A DNA stretch of 64,000 nt from Allolobophora icterica (GCA_963556255.1 OY744607.1:50996712-51060711), one strand, 5' to 3'; positions 10,854-21,825 are shown, counted from the first letter of the stretch. Made by a program: numbers and translations. The notes: a model not told the origin generated them from the sequence alone.

Positions 10854-11074
10854 CAGGGCTGTAGTGGTAAAATTAGAGGTGAGTACACGCTACGGGTTAG
10901 TTTTCCGAAACAAATTAGAGGTGAGTCTACGCTACAGTATTTTGTGAGTATACGCTACAGTATTTTAATATAAATAAATATAACTATTTGGGAGGTGAGT
11001 AGGCCTATACGGTCTCTAGAGGTGAGTACACACTGTATAGTGTATACCCGCGTATACCCTCGACTACAGCCCTG
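10854..11074. mobile_element. hAT-type element, second copy of the 7897-8248 family, duplication GTTAGGGT
   Basis: The termini are CAGGGCTGTAGTGGTAAAAT and, inverted, CAGGGCTGTAGTCGAGGGTA. GTTAGGGT flanks it perfectly (10846-10853, 11075-11082). It is inverted and shorter (221 bp) than the copy at 7897. Confidence 0.94.
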
Positions 11075-11243
11075 GTTAGGGTTATGGACTGTACGGTAAA
11101 CTTGCGCTATGAGGGTCCTAATGTTATGGTCTGACCCAAATTCAAGGGGCTATGTATTACTGTGTGACAAGAGGTCGCACCTTAACACTAGTTAGCGCCC
11201 AGACACCAATAAGGCTATTTAAATGAAAGCACATCGACAAATA

Positions 11244-11510
11244 TTCAGCAGCAATGACGCTAGTTTTCAAGTTTATCCGTGTTAGATGTTGACATCTCTC
11301 AGTTAAGTCGCATTAAAGTTTCATTTAAACATTTTGAACATTTATCCAATAAATGTAGCTTAAAGTTTCATAGATTATACTTGAACGTTTAGCTTAAACT
11401 TCCTATAAATTTAGCTTAAAGTTTCATTTGAACATAGGATCCTTTAAATTTAGCTTATACATTGTTGAACGTTTACAATAAACTTGAAAACTAGCGTAAT
11501 TGCTGCTGAA
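11244..11510. mobile_element. MITE with 32-bp terminal inverted repeats
   Basis: The left arm 11244-11275 begins TTCAGCAGCAATGACGCTAG and the right arm 11479-11510 is its inverse with one mismatch. The interior repeats TTTAGCTTAAAGTTTCAT. No exact target duplication is obvious; TA lies directly left (11242-11243), which could fit a Tc1/mariner-type insertion. Confidence 0.8.
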
Positions 11511-11519
11511 TTAAACATT

Positions 11520-12100
11520 GCAGCTGCCGTGACCATCAAAACTGGATAGTTGTCGAGATCAATAAGTACTGCACTCTGTGAAGATGAGAATGACGATATT
11601 GCAGGGCTTCATGCAACAAGAGTCGACAACGTTGAAGACTAGTCTGAGAAATTTTAAAGTACACAACCATTTAATTGTCTTTGTGATGTAGTTATAATAT
11701 CTCTGCAATCCTTAATGAACTGATCGAAAACAAGGTGCAATTAGAATATTTTAAACGGGAGTACGTGTTGAACAAACATATTAAAAAGGCCATGATTCTG
11801 TAGAATGAAATGGTTTCTTAGTTACTTTTATATGAATGATTCACTCTTAAGCTTTGCATTCACTAGTTCTTAGTAGCTTGGTAACAGCCTGTGTGATTGA
11901 CGGGTGTAATGATTACATTTTGTTTTATTATGTTACATTAGTCAACATTGTGCAGGCAGTGTCTCTAAATATTGTCATTTAATAACAGAAAGAGTTATTG
12001 GAATAATATCATTTTACAATACAAATCAGAGCACATCAAATTCTTAATTCTTGTTCTTTGTAACTTGTTATTTTAAATTTAAATGTTGCATGTTTGAAAT
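11520..12100. other. Intergenic or intronic, AT-rich
   Basis: A short coding-like run (CEDENDDIAGLHATRVDNVE, ending at 11642) may be an exon linked to the one at 12106, but the junction cannot be supported. Confidence 0.3.
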
Positions 12101-12105
12101 TTCAG

Positions 12106-12311
12106 GTTCGGTAAAACATAATATTGCTACAAAGGACAGCACGAGGAAAATGGTTGAAGACGAGTTGGCCATTTGGTTTGGTAATGCTAGGGATCATGGC
12201 ACTGGAGGCCGCCAACTATTGAAATCGGCGCCATTCAAAGAGACCGAGTCAGAGTCGATCAGTGTTGATCAGGAGTTCACCAATACTGCTGATGACATTA
12301 TTGTTAAATGA
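12106..12311 (+). CDS. Candidate terminal exon, unknown protein
   Basis: Following a pyrimidine-rich TTTCAG acceptor (AG at 12104-12105), 68 codons stay open to a TGA at 12309-12311. The sequence includes MVEDELAIWFGNARDHGTGG and an acidic, serine-rich tail. The composition looks like real protein. I do not recognise the family; WFGNAR faintly recalls homeodomain helix 3, but the rest of a homeodomain is absent. No upstream exon or promoter is certain. It may belong to a transposon. Confidence 0.35.
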
Positions 12312-12420
12312 AATTACAGAGCAGATCGACTGCATGATTACTTTACTTTATTAAATTGACTTTATTAAATTGATGTGTCATTTAACGCTTTTGTTGATTA
12401 TTTATTGCTTTAACTATATA

Positions 12421-12464
12421 GCACAGTTTACAGTACAGTTTGTATACTATACTGTAAACTGTGC
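12421..12464. repeat. Perfect 15-bp inverted repeat (hairpin)
   Basis: GCACAGTTTACAGTA (12421-12435) and its exact inverse (12450-12464) are separated by 14 bp. The ACAGT word recalls the CACTG-type termini at 338 and 7569. Confidence 0.8.
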
Positions 12465-12499
12465 CACTGGCAGAGTTCTTGTTTGACAGGTGGGGGCGA

Positions 12500-12815
12500 C
12501 GTTTTTGAACTAATCAGGTGAAAAAAAGTTTTGAACTGATCTGCTCAAAAGAGGTATAAAAAAACTGGGGTGACTTTTTTGCTGTTTCCTAAAAATTTGG
12601 GGGTGAGGGGCAGATGTATGGTGTGTGCCCCTACTGTTCAAGGGGGTCTTGTCCCTTTTGAACTGATCTGGTCAAAAAGAGTTTTGAACTGATCTGCTCA
12701 AAAAGAGATTAAGAAACTGGGTTGACTTTTTTGGTGTTTGTTCAAAATTGGGGGGGGGCAGATGTATGGTGTGTCCTCCCCACTGTTAAAAGGGGTCTTG
12801 TCCCCCTCGACCCCG
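12500..12815. repeat. Tandem duplication, unit about 153 bp
   Basis: Two copies share TTTTGAACTGATCTGCTCAA, CAGATGTATGGTGTGT and GGGGTCTTGTCCC at an offset of about 153 bp. The block may be the body of a DNA element (CAGGTGGGGGCGAC at 12488), but no target duplication was found. Confidence 0.7.
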
Positions 12816-12884
12816 GGATCGCCGCCCATTAACTGTACTAAACTGGGTATCACTTTTTAGTCATCTGGGAATGAACTGGGAATG

Positions 12885-13060
12885 AACTGGGATGCCCGGC
12901 GGGATATCCCGTATGGGTCCCGTACGGAAACCGCGGACAAAAACCGGCGGGATCCCGCCGGGTATCCCGTACGGGTCCCGTATGGCAACCCGTATGGGTC
13001 CCGTCTGGGTCCCGTGTGGGTGTGTTAGCTGGGGGCGTTCCCACAGCTCTCGAAATTCGT
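12885..13060. repeat. GC-rich interspersed repeat (copy 2, inverted)
   Basis: It is built from CGGGACCCATACGGG / CCCGTACGGG-type words and internal palindromes such as GGCGGGATCCCGCC, ending near TTAGCTGGGGGCGTTCCCAC. It matches the copy at 10465-10640 in reverse orientation. Several frames are open on both strands only because the unit lacks stop words. Confidence 0.55.
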
Positions 13061-13332
13061 TGCTTACGTTTCCACTGCTCACAGTGCAATAGAACTCTGG
13101 TGACGCATGCGTTCCAATAAAACTCTTCTTTTGAGTTCCCACTGCTCACCCAAACCACTTTAACCACTGATTAACTTTAATGAACTAATGAAACGTAGGC
13201 TATTGACGAGCGCTGCGTCAAATCAGAACGGGTGTTTACAGAATAAAGAAGTCGAATAAAGAACCCAACCCAGAGAGCAGAAGATTAAATTAAATAATTA
13301 ATTAGGCTACCATTAATATTAGTTATTAAAGC
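13061..13332. other. Intergenic, nothing recognised
   Basis: No feature is seen. Confidence 0.5.
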
Positions 13333-13473
13333 CACTGGCGTAAACTTTTCCAAAATGGGGCCTATTGGGGGCATTTGGTTATTCATTCTACATTTGTTGC
13401 ATTGGGTCTACAATCCATCTCGATTATTGAGGGCACTTACCCCGGCCGCCCCCTCTCAGAGTCTACGCCTATG
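13333..13473. mobile_element. hAT-type MITE (family M1, copy 2)
   Basis: The termini are CACTGGCGTAAACTTTTCCA and, inverted, CATAGGCGTAGACTCTGAGA. The flanks ATTAAAGC and ATTAAGTC match at 6 of 8 positions, fitting an aged duplication. The interior closely matches copy 1 (ATTCATTCTACATTTGTTGC). Confidence 0.85.
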
Positions 13474-13479
13474 ATTAAG

Positions 13480-14139
13480 TCATTAAGGCTATGTAAAGAA
13501 TGCCTTTGTTACGAATGAGTACAACTAAATTCTTGTATGGGAGCTATGCTTAGAATTGTCTTTCCCATTCGAACAAGACCTTCTCGAAACGTCGCAATAG
13601 CCAATAGACTATTAATTTTATTTCAGCACCACTCTGACATTCACGTCTACAGGTAGGCCTATCGAAAAGAAACTCTTTCACAGTTAGTTGCTGTTTAACG
13701 ACACATTTATGACAAAGATGTAGCGTCGCCCTCCTCCTTTTTCCAGGCCTCGCATGCTGTTATAATCCCCGTACAATAATTAATATCTACAAAGACAAAC
13801 AGAGCAACAAACAACAGGACGAAAGAAGTGGTCAACTCCAGTCACCTTGATACCACATAGGAACTCGCAGACGTTTTGTGGCATCACGCGTCCACCTATC
13901 GAATACTCTACTTACTAAATGCCACAATTATGTATAGGCCTAGTGTCGAGTTTCTTGTTAAGGCCCTCAGTCTGTGGTGGACCACGTCTCGCAAGTCGCA
14001 ACTGTACAGCAGTACTGGTAGCACGAACCTACAGCGCTTTTAATCAGTAGTAAAAGGAGTTAAACTTGTATGCATGCTGATATTGTAATTTTGTAATTGT
14101 GATAAATCGTTGATACATGAAAAGAAATTTTAAGAAAAC
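13480..14139. other. Intergenic, nothing recognised
   Basis: This is the flank of the gypsy insertion. No coding or repeat signal is supported. Confidence 0.45.
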
Positions 14140-14144
14140 TCATC

Positions 14145-14173
14145 TGTCGCGGTCGACTCCTTCGATCGCAACG
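14145..14173 (-). repeat. Remnant of the 3' LTR
   Basis: These 29 bp, starting TGTCGCGGTCGACTCCTTCG, are identical to the plus-orientation start of the LTR at 22350. Similarity ends abruptly at 14174. Confidence 0.85.
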
Positions 14174-14597
14174 GAGAAAATCAATTTTTTTTAAATTACC
14201 ATTTTAGTATTCCGTTTATTTTTAAAGTTGTTATATATTCAATATTGCTTTGAACATAGACTGCTACACAGCATTTAAAAAGTTTGAGAAAAATGCTATT
14301 AGCAGAGAAAAAAAGCAAAAAGCTGGTTAGCCCACTTGTCCATAATTCATATTGCTCTAATCTGAGTTAGCCCACAAGTGTACAATAATAAAATGTAGAA
14401 TCATTAACTTTATTATGCAATTCTAACATTAAGAAAACAAGTTAAGACTCGCTTAGGCTAAGACTGGTCACGACTAGTTAAGTTTAGTTACCATAAATCT
14501 ACAAAATAGCGTTAAAATTGGGAAAGGATTTAGTGTAGAACCTAAATGGCAACTAAACATGTTGAAAACACAACAATTATTAGCATTGAACACCATG

Positions 14598-17596
14598 CTA
14601 TTGATTTTGTTCGATTTCAAAGTCTAAAACTTCCGGAAACCCATCAATGTCATCCTCCTGCGGTTTTGCAGCAGTAGGCAAGGTGTTGTAGAAATTGTGA
14701 TGAATTGGAGGAATGAGATGTAGCATGCTCAATAGGTCCTTCTTTTTCAGCGGATTTATTTTTCGTTCGCCTTCAGCATATAGCTTGCCCCGCGGTATTT
14801 GATCAAGTGGCACATTTCTTCCTCGTTTAGAAATGTCAACTTCTTTCCAATCTTCTATTGGATCATGACTGTAGCGTACAAATAGTGTCTTAGGACATGA
14901 CCGGCGATATTGGATTTGCTTCATGTGCAACCAGTTGACCTTATCCTTGCTTGTATCTTGTTTCCTATTTGTAATCTGCTGCTCCAGTGGTGCTGTTGTT
15001 AGAAATCTGTCAGTTGTCATGTTAATGACGCTGAATGGCCTCGATTTACTTCGTGCTTCAGAAATGATGTCATACCATTCTTGGGGGTGAAAAATATGAG
15101 GGTGATATTTTCGGCGTTTCTCTATGTCTGAGAAGTCAGAATCATTAGGCAAGAAACTGTGACCGCTTTCCAAGAATTTTTGAGTTATGGTGGAATATGG
15201 TAAACTGGTGTCACTCACTAACGCAAGCATCGAAACAGACATCTTAATATTTCGATTTTGGCCACCACAGCTGTCAGACCATGCTATTAACTCTGATTTA
15301 TCACTATCTGCATTGTCGTAAATATATTTATTTAGACAAGATGCAATCTCCTGGGAACCTCTGGATGCTTGGGCCTCGTGCCAAACATGCATATGACCTG
15401 TTTCATTTTCACAGTTGTGAATGCCCAAGTTATATACCATAAGTTGTCTTTTATAGTACACAACATTAGTGCTTAGTGATGGAGTAGGCAGAGTACTTTG
15501 GAGGTCAAATGTTATCACAGACGCAGTGTTCCTCGAGTTTTTTGCCTCATGTCTGTCAGTTGTAAGTGCATCACGAGCAAGTTGTGCACTTCTCTGATGG
15601 CTATCTCTGTTTGCTTCAATGTCTTTGATTTTCTGTTCTATGTCATCATCTTTTTTCTGCTGTTGCAATGCTGCAAGCTGGACCTTGAAACTGTCACAAC
15701 GTGTGCAGGTATCTTTCTGTGGCTCCTTAAATTTCAAGTTAAAGTCACGGTGGAATATCTTCCTATAAAGAGCTTCACTGATGGGATTAACTTTCCTCTG
15801 GCTGCAATCTGTACAATACATTCTATACATCAAAGCCAAGTTTAATGTTTGTGGCAGATATTTCACATGTTCGTTATCTTTTCGACAGTAATGACTGATG
15901 TATTGAGGATAACTGCTTATGTGTCTCCTAACCATATCGACATCCACGTCTGATTTCTTATTTGCTGGGGATTTTTTCCCTCGTTTCTCACTAAATGATT
16001 CTTCTACTTCTCTGCTTAGTGCTCGCCCAAGACTACCGTTTGACAACTGCAGTACATTGCAAAACTTTTTTTGCATACTCTAACATCTGTGAGGTCCTCC
16101 TTAGTTAGACAAAATGTGCGTGTTTTCTGCCTGCGCGATTCGTTTAACTTATCGCTGTAGCGTTTCTTCACAGAAATCTGCCGAACGTGTCCGCATATAA
16201 AAGCTAACTTTGCGTCACGTGTTGAGTTCCAATAAAGATTAAACATGTGTTGTTTTTCAGCAGTAGACAATTTTGAAGCACATTTCACTGGACATAAACA
16301 GTCATAGTCTCTAAAGACGATAGCAGCCACTTGTTTTCCAGATCGGTTCATGTACTGTTCTCCATTGTTTCTCTTTTGTTTTGCTACATTTCGTTTCCAA
16401 CTACTTGAATCACCAAACCTCTTTTTTGTAAATGATTGAGTGGGAACAATATTATCTGCCGTTTGAATTAGGACCTCTGAACTTCCTTCTGCAACAGCTT
16501 GATCCAAGACTGGTCCAGTTGTGGCAATGACATACTCAGTTGTTGCATCAGAATTTTGGTCAGCAGCTGGTTCAGCTGCAGTTGGTCGAACGATGACAGC
16601 TTTCGTTGATGGTTCGTTAGAGATCAGCTCTGGCTCTGCTACGGTTGGTTGAGCAACGACAGTTTCCACCAGTTCTTCGACTGGTTCGGATGGGGCTGGT
16701 GCGGCAACAACAGATTCTGCTGCTACTTGGTCAGTGACTTGTTTGGTTGCTGTTGGTGGCAGTACCGTCGTTGGTCGAACGATGACACCTTCCGTTGATG
16801 GTTCGTTAGAGATCAGCTCTGGCTCTGCTACGGTTGGTTGAGCAACGACAGTTTCCACCAGTTCTTCGACTGGTTCGGATAGGGCTGGTGCGGCAACAAC
16901 AGATTCTGCTGCTACTTGGTCAGTGACTTGTTTGGTTGCTGTTGGTAGTGGTACCATCGTTTCTACCAAAGACTGCGTTGCGTACGAGTTGGTTGCCATT
17001 AAAGTCTCATAGTCTTTAAATTTTGATGGTACTTTACGAGAGCGTTTGCTGCCGTCTATCAGAATGAAAGAAAATTCAAATGTTTTCAATTAGAGTTATT
17101 AAAATTGAAATATTATATACGTTTACTTTAGTCAATAAACATAATCTAACTAGATAGACGGAATCCAACACTAAAAATTATTAGGCCTATTAAGAGTCCC
17201 GTCTAGACGGAACTGTAGCCACTGCGTTATAATAACATTAACAATCTCAACCTCAATATTCGTTTATTAGAAAAACATTGAGAGAACGCAACGCTTTACA
17301 AAGTTTACATGAACATATAGATAGACAACAACAACAACAATTTGGTCAGTGACTTGTTTGGTTACTGTCTTTTGGTAGCGGTAGTTGAACGATGACAGCT
17401 TCCGTTGGTGGTTCGTTAGAGATCAGCTCTAGCAGCAATTTCCTTTTTTTACCACGATTAGATAAAACATTAGAAACATTCTTGATAGCATACCTGGTAC
17501 AATATCATTATTGTCGTCATTAGATCTTTCAGAATCATTTATTATTAAAGCAAAAGCCTCACGGAAACTAAACCTTCGCTTGTTTATCCGTGCCAT
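14598..17596 (-). CDS. Spliced DUF7869-like transposase (RNase H-fold), one frame break
   Basis: Exon 1 (17596-17494) encodes MARINKRRFSFREAFALIIN and on, ending at a CAG|GTATGC donor in phase 1. Exon 2 starts at 17055 after ATAG; the phases fit, forming an Asp codon across the junction. Exon 2 has a Pro/Val/Glu/Ala-rich region with two copies of a 63-residue repeat (about 16560-16980). A basic, Cys-containing conserved block follows (DYDCLCPVKC, ICGHV). Then comes the catalytic half: CTRCDSFK, VITFDLQSTLPTP, AWSDSCGGQNRN and KFLESGHSFLPNDSDF, giving the Asp residues expected of an RNase H-like nuclease. The two large frames meet at an A7 run (16066-16072 on plus), where a one-base shift separates VCKK from FCNVLQLSNG. 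The family match is from memory; DUF7869-like is my best label. Confidence 0.75.
16066..16072 (-). other. Frame-break site in the transposase (A7 run)
   Basis: On the minus strand TGC is followed by seven A then GTTTTGC. With eight A the upstream and downstream conserved blocks would be continuous. It could be a deletion, a sequencing or assembly slip, or recoding. The run does not form a perfect X XXY YYZ heptamer in the upstream frame. Confidence 0.7.
16560..16980 (-). repeat. Two tandem copies of a 189-bp coding repeat, plus a third copy in the intron
   Basis: GAGATCAGCTCTGG recurs at an offset of 189 bp (16620 and 16809 regions), giving 63 codons per unit. A third, diverged copy (about 17338-17435) lies outside the coding region, in intron 1 beside a (CAA)n run. 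Confidence 0.85.
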
Positions 17597-17797
17597 GTTT
17601 CTTTGTCGTTACGACGCATCGCTTGGCCCACTTGTCCAGAAAGCCAATCAGCATAGCCCATATGGTCACGTGCATATTTTTAAACAATGTAATTGGTGCA
17701 TGGCTTAGCCCACTTGTCCATAGATGTAAACGTGATAGAAGAACGTTTTCATGAAATAATACAGAAACTGAAAATTTCGAGGTTAGCCCACTTGTCC

Positions 17798-20700
17798 GTA
17801 AGCCATCGATGTTCTTTCCGAACTGGAATTTGCCAATACCCCGATTTCGCGTCGAAAACACTAATAAACTTTGCCCGTCCCACCTTTTGTAAGACGTCAG
17901 CAATGTCTGGGGTCGGGTAACAATCACCTAGAGAATATTTGTTAACATGGCGATAATCAATTGCCAATCGAACGCCATTTTGACCTTTGGGTCCCTTTAA
18001 AACGCAAACTACCGGACTGGCCATTTCACTTTTCGATGGTCGAATGATGTCTAATGCCACCATTTCTTCTATCTGGCGTTGTACTTCAGGTTTAAGTAGC
18101 TCAGGTACTTTATATGCCCTTAAACGCTTAGGAGTGAAATCATGAGTTATCTTAATTTCATGTTCTAATACTGGACAATACCCAGGTTTATCCACAAATA
18201 CTGCCGTGTGCCGATCCAAAATTTCAAAAAGTTGCTTCTGTTCCTCTTGCGAAAGATGCGCTATAATCAGAGGATCAATTCGCTTACTCGGGCTTATTTG
18301 TTCACGTTCTTCCTGATCTACAACCTCTACTATACCAAATTCTTCATCTTGATCAACAATTACTGAACAGCTATTGATCATCGCTTGTTCGAGTCGTTCA
18401 TGGTATCGCTTGATCTTATTTGCGTGTAAATGTCTTTGTTTTCCCTCTATTTCTACTATATAAGAATATGGGGATTTAACCTTGACTACGGTAGCAGGTC
18501 CTTGCCATCGACTATAAAATTTAGAACTACCAAAATCTGGTGCTAATACTGCTACTTTATCTCCAACTTCGTATTTTCTGTCAGTACTACGCAAGTTATA
18601 ATAATCTGCATACCGCTTTGTTTCTATATCACTATAGTAATCTGCATAAACTTTCGCGAATTCGAGGTTTTCCTTCAGTGATTGGAGATACTCTTCGGGT
18701 GATTTACCTAAGTTAAGAGGTACTTTTCGTTCGCCAGCCCACGATTCCTTCAACACACTAAGTGGACCCCGAGGAAGAGTTCCATAAACCATAGTGAATG
18801 GCGAAATATGAGTCGTGCCTGAAGGTTTTTCTCTAAGGCTCCACAGAACAAACGGTAACAATTGGTGCCATCCACGAGGATCAGATTGAGCAAGCTTAAA
18901 GATCATGGTTTTCAAGCTTTGGTTGCATCTTTCAACCAATCCAGCTGCCTCAGGATGTCCAGGGGTATTAAATCTGGGACTACAACCCATTCGCCGCAAG
19001 AATTCTTTCGTCAAACGACTGGTAAAGTTGGTACCACAATCAGAACTGATGATCCTTGGAATAGAAAAAGTTGTAAAAACTTGCAACAGAGCTTCACAAA
19101 CTCCCTTTGCATTCAGCGATCTAAGAGGATACGCCATCGGCCAACGAGAAAATTTGTCCACCAGAACCAAAGCATAATTGTACTGGGGTTTCGATTTGTT
19201 GGATTCTCCAGTCACTACCATAGGGCCAATACAATCCATATTTAGATGGTTAAAACAGAGTTCATCCGCCCTCGGAATAGGAGTGATCGGGACTCGATCT
19301 GCCACTTTAACTGGAGTTCTTAGTCGACAAATTTGACAAGACGCACAATATTCGCGAATCCTCTCATCCATTCTTGGAAACCAAAAGTTTAATTTGATCC
19401 TGGCTCTCGTTGCCTTAAAAGCCATGTGCCCAGCACATGGGGCATCGTGTGCTACTCGCAAGACAACCTCGATTCTATCTTCCGGTAAACATAATTGATT
19501 AACCTTATGTCCCATAATTTCCCCTTTGTGGTACAGGAGGTTATTATCTATAAAGAAATTATTTTTATTCTGTCTCGCTTGTTGCCAGCAAGATATAAGA
19601 TTGTGACAATTCTGTTGCTCACGCAATAAAGTATCATTATTCGCTACTCCCTCATCAGACTTGAACTCTGTTGACTCAACATCAAGAAAATTATCTGAAT
19701 CATCAACTAGTTGCTCCTGAGAATATTCATTCACTTCTGACGGCAAGGATTCGTTGCTGTTACTTTTCTCGATATTAACTCCTAAGTTATCTTCTTCTGC
19801 CCCTTTATTTATTTGTACACATCGATCTACGCCAGCTACCATCACTACATATTGCGAACTATCCCCTAATAGGTCCACAACATGGGGTGTCAAAATAACC
19901 CGTTCATTTAGTTCAGGGACTACAGCGAACATGACGCACAAAGATGGCGCAATGTTCGTCGTTCCTTCCATTGAATTAGCTAATTTCATTTGTAGGTATA
20001 CTACATCTGCCTTACATCCTTCTCCCTGAAAACCAATTATATTAATCCGTTTAATCACGGGTAAGTTTAGTGACTCAATTAATTTCTTATCAATACAACA
20101 AATTTCTGCTCCTGAATCAGATAATGCTGGCTGAGAAGGGAGATCTTCAATCTGTACATTGATATACGACCTCTCTTGTAATCCATCAATACTATTCTCG
20201 TATACCCTTACAGCAGTTTCCAACCCTATTGGTTTAGAATTATCCAATAAATTCCCTTGCTTTACCTGTTCAGGTATCTCATGCAACACGTTGACCTTCT
20301 CAACAAATAAGTCGGTCACTTCTTCAGTTGGGTTCCCAGATATACAAGTACTCACCTTTTTAGAACTTGGTTTGGTCTGGCACTCCCTTGCCATATGACC
20401 CTTCTGATGACATAGGAAACAGAGACCCTTTACCTTGGCCTCCTCCTGAGACACCCTCGCACCTATCTTGGCTTCACCCCTTATTTCCGGTTTGGGAGAC
20501 TTGGGTTGAGCTGTCTGGTTATTGACTTGAACATGTGGTTGACCTCTCATCCAATTGTTATACTTCGGTGTCGGATGACTACGGCATACTAAGTCATTCC
20601 CACCATCATGCGACGCTACATAAATGTCAGCCGCATTAGCTATGTCTTCACAGCTCAACCACTCCTCTTTTTCTTGGGCCAAGATATAATCTAAACAAGC

Positions 20701-21825
20701 CTTCGACAAGGACTCCTTAAGCCGATCCGCAACCAATAAACTTACAAGTTTATCAAACTCATCAGTTATCTTTCTACTTTTCAAATAATACATAAGAGCC
20801 ACACGCAATTTGGATGAATAGATCGTAAATGATTCGTCCGATGCTTTGTGCAACGACCAAAATCGGGCTCTAAGATTTGAAGGGCTTATCTTAAACTCCC
20901 TTAGCAAAAACTCCTTCAGGAATTTGTAGTCATGGAGCTGTGCCTCAGTAAGGCGCATGGTTAATGCCTTAGCTCTTTCACTTAAAATGGCTAGCAATAA
21001 TTTTGCTCTAACATCTTCATCCACCTCATACACATTAAACAAACCATCCAAGTGATCAAAGAAACCTGGAATTTCTATAGGGTCGGAAGGAAATTTCCAA
21101 AGAATATTCTTAAGGGCATCACTATAACGCTTAGTACGACTTGCTAAAGAATCTCTAACATTTCGTTCTTCCTGCTTTTCCTTCCTCTCCCTTTCTTCTT
21201 TCTCTTTCCGTTCCTTCTTTTCTCTTTCTTCTTTCTCTTTCCGTTCCTTCTTTTCTTCCTCTCTCCTCTTTTCCTCCCTTTCTTCCTTCTCCTTCCGTTC
21301 CTCCCTTTCTCTTTCTTCCTTCTCCTTCCGTTCCTCCCTTTCTCTTTCTTCCTTCTCCTTCCGTTCCTCCCTTTCTCTTTCTTCCTTCTCCCTTTGTTCT
21401 TTCTTTTCTTCCTCTCTCCTCTTTTCCTCCCTTTCTTCCTTCTCCCTTTGTTCTTTCTTTTCTTCCTCTCTCCTCTTTTCCTCCCTTTCTTCCTTCTCCC
21501 TTTGTTCTTTCTTTTCTTCCTCTCTCCTCTTTTCCTCCCTTTCTTCCTTCTCCTTCCGTTCCTCCCTTTGTTCTTCATATTTACGGATTTCGAACTCCAG
21601 ACGGCGCTTCTGCAGCTCGTAATCCACTCCTGTTGGAGATATTGGACTACCCTTAAATTCCTCTTCCTCTTTTCCAATCTCCATGGCCCATTCTTCCATT
21701 AATTGATTTCGATCCCATGACATAACATCATCTTCGTCCTTTCCTGCCTTCATAAGATACACCCTAAGGCGCTCAGACGACATTTTGCGAATATTCGCTT
21801 GCATCTCTGTTGTCAACGCTTCCAT
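17798..21825 (-). CDS. Gag-Pol of Gmr1-like gypsy element, 3'-truncated in RT
   Basis: One frame from ATG at 21825. Residues 1-75 are unknown. A Glu/Lys/Arg-rich coiled-coil-like tract spans about 75-225, with EKEEREEKRREEEKKEQR-type repeats. A Gag core follows, then a CCHC knuckle (CFLCHQKGHMAREC, about 470). The protease has LSDSGAE (about 575). The integrase has the HHCC zinc region (GHMAFKATRARIKLNFWFPR ... CASCQIC) and the D,D,E core (NMDCIGPM, SSDCGTNF, GLVERCNQ; about 860-985), then a DKVAVLAPDF ... RWQGPATV region. RT begins last (RLAIDYRHVNKY, SVFDAKSGYWQIPV) and is cut after about residue 1342. The frame continues about 50 bp into the inserted transposon. RT motifs with catalytic YxDD, and RNase H, are absent. 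No stops occur in the remaining frame, so the copy is fairly young but dead. Confidence 0.9.
21160..21600 (-). repeat. Purine-rich low-complexity tract in gag
   Basis: Imperfect tandem GGAGGAAAAGAGGAGAGAGG-type units on the minus strand encode the Glu/Lys/Arg tract. Adjacent frames and the opposite strand are also open here, which makes shadow ORFs. Confidence 0.85.

Larger units (their letters stand above)
14174..17797 (-). mobile_element. DNA transposon with DUF7869-like transposase, inserted in the gypsy element
   Basis: The boundaries are set by where gypsy sequence stops: LTR at 14173 and RT codons at about 17798. The word TTAGCCCACTTGTCC occurs near both edges (14323-14337, 17704-17718, 17783-17797; a variant lies near 17625) in the same orientation, so clear terminal inverted repeats are not visible and the true ends are uncertain. 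It carries one spliced minus-strand transposase gene. Confidence 0.65.

Noticed and set aside
14323..17797. Terminal inverted repeats of the DUF7869-like transposon made of TTAGCCCACTTGTCC
   Set aside because: The copies near both edges are in the same orientation, so they are subterminal direct repeats and not TIRs.
21144..21702. Open frames of Lys/Arg/Gly or Phe/Leu/Pro across the gag coiled-coil tract
   Set aside because: Shadows of the purine-rich repeat in the gypsy gag frame.
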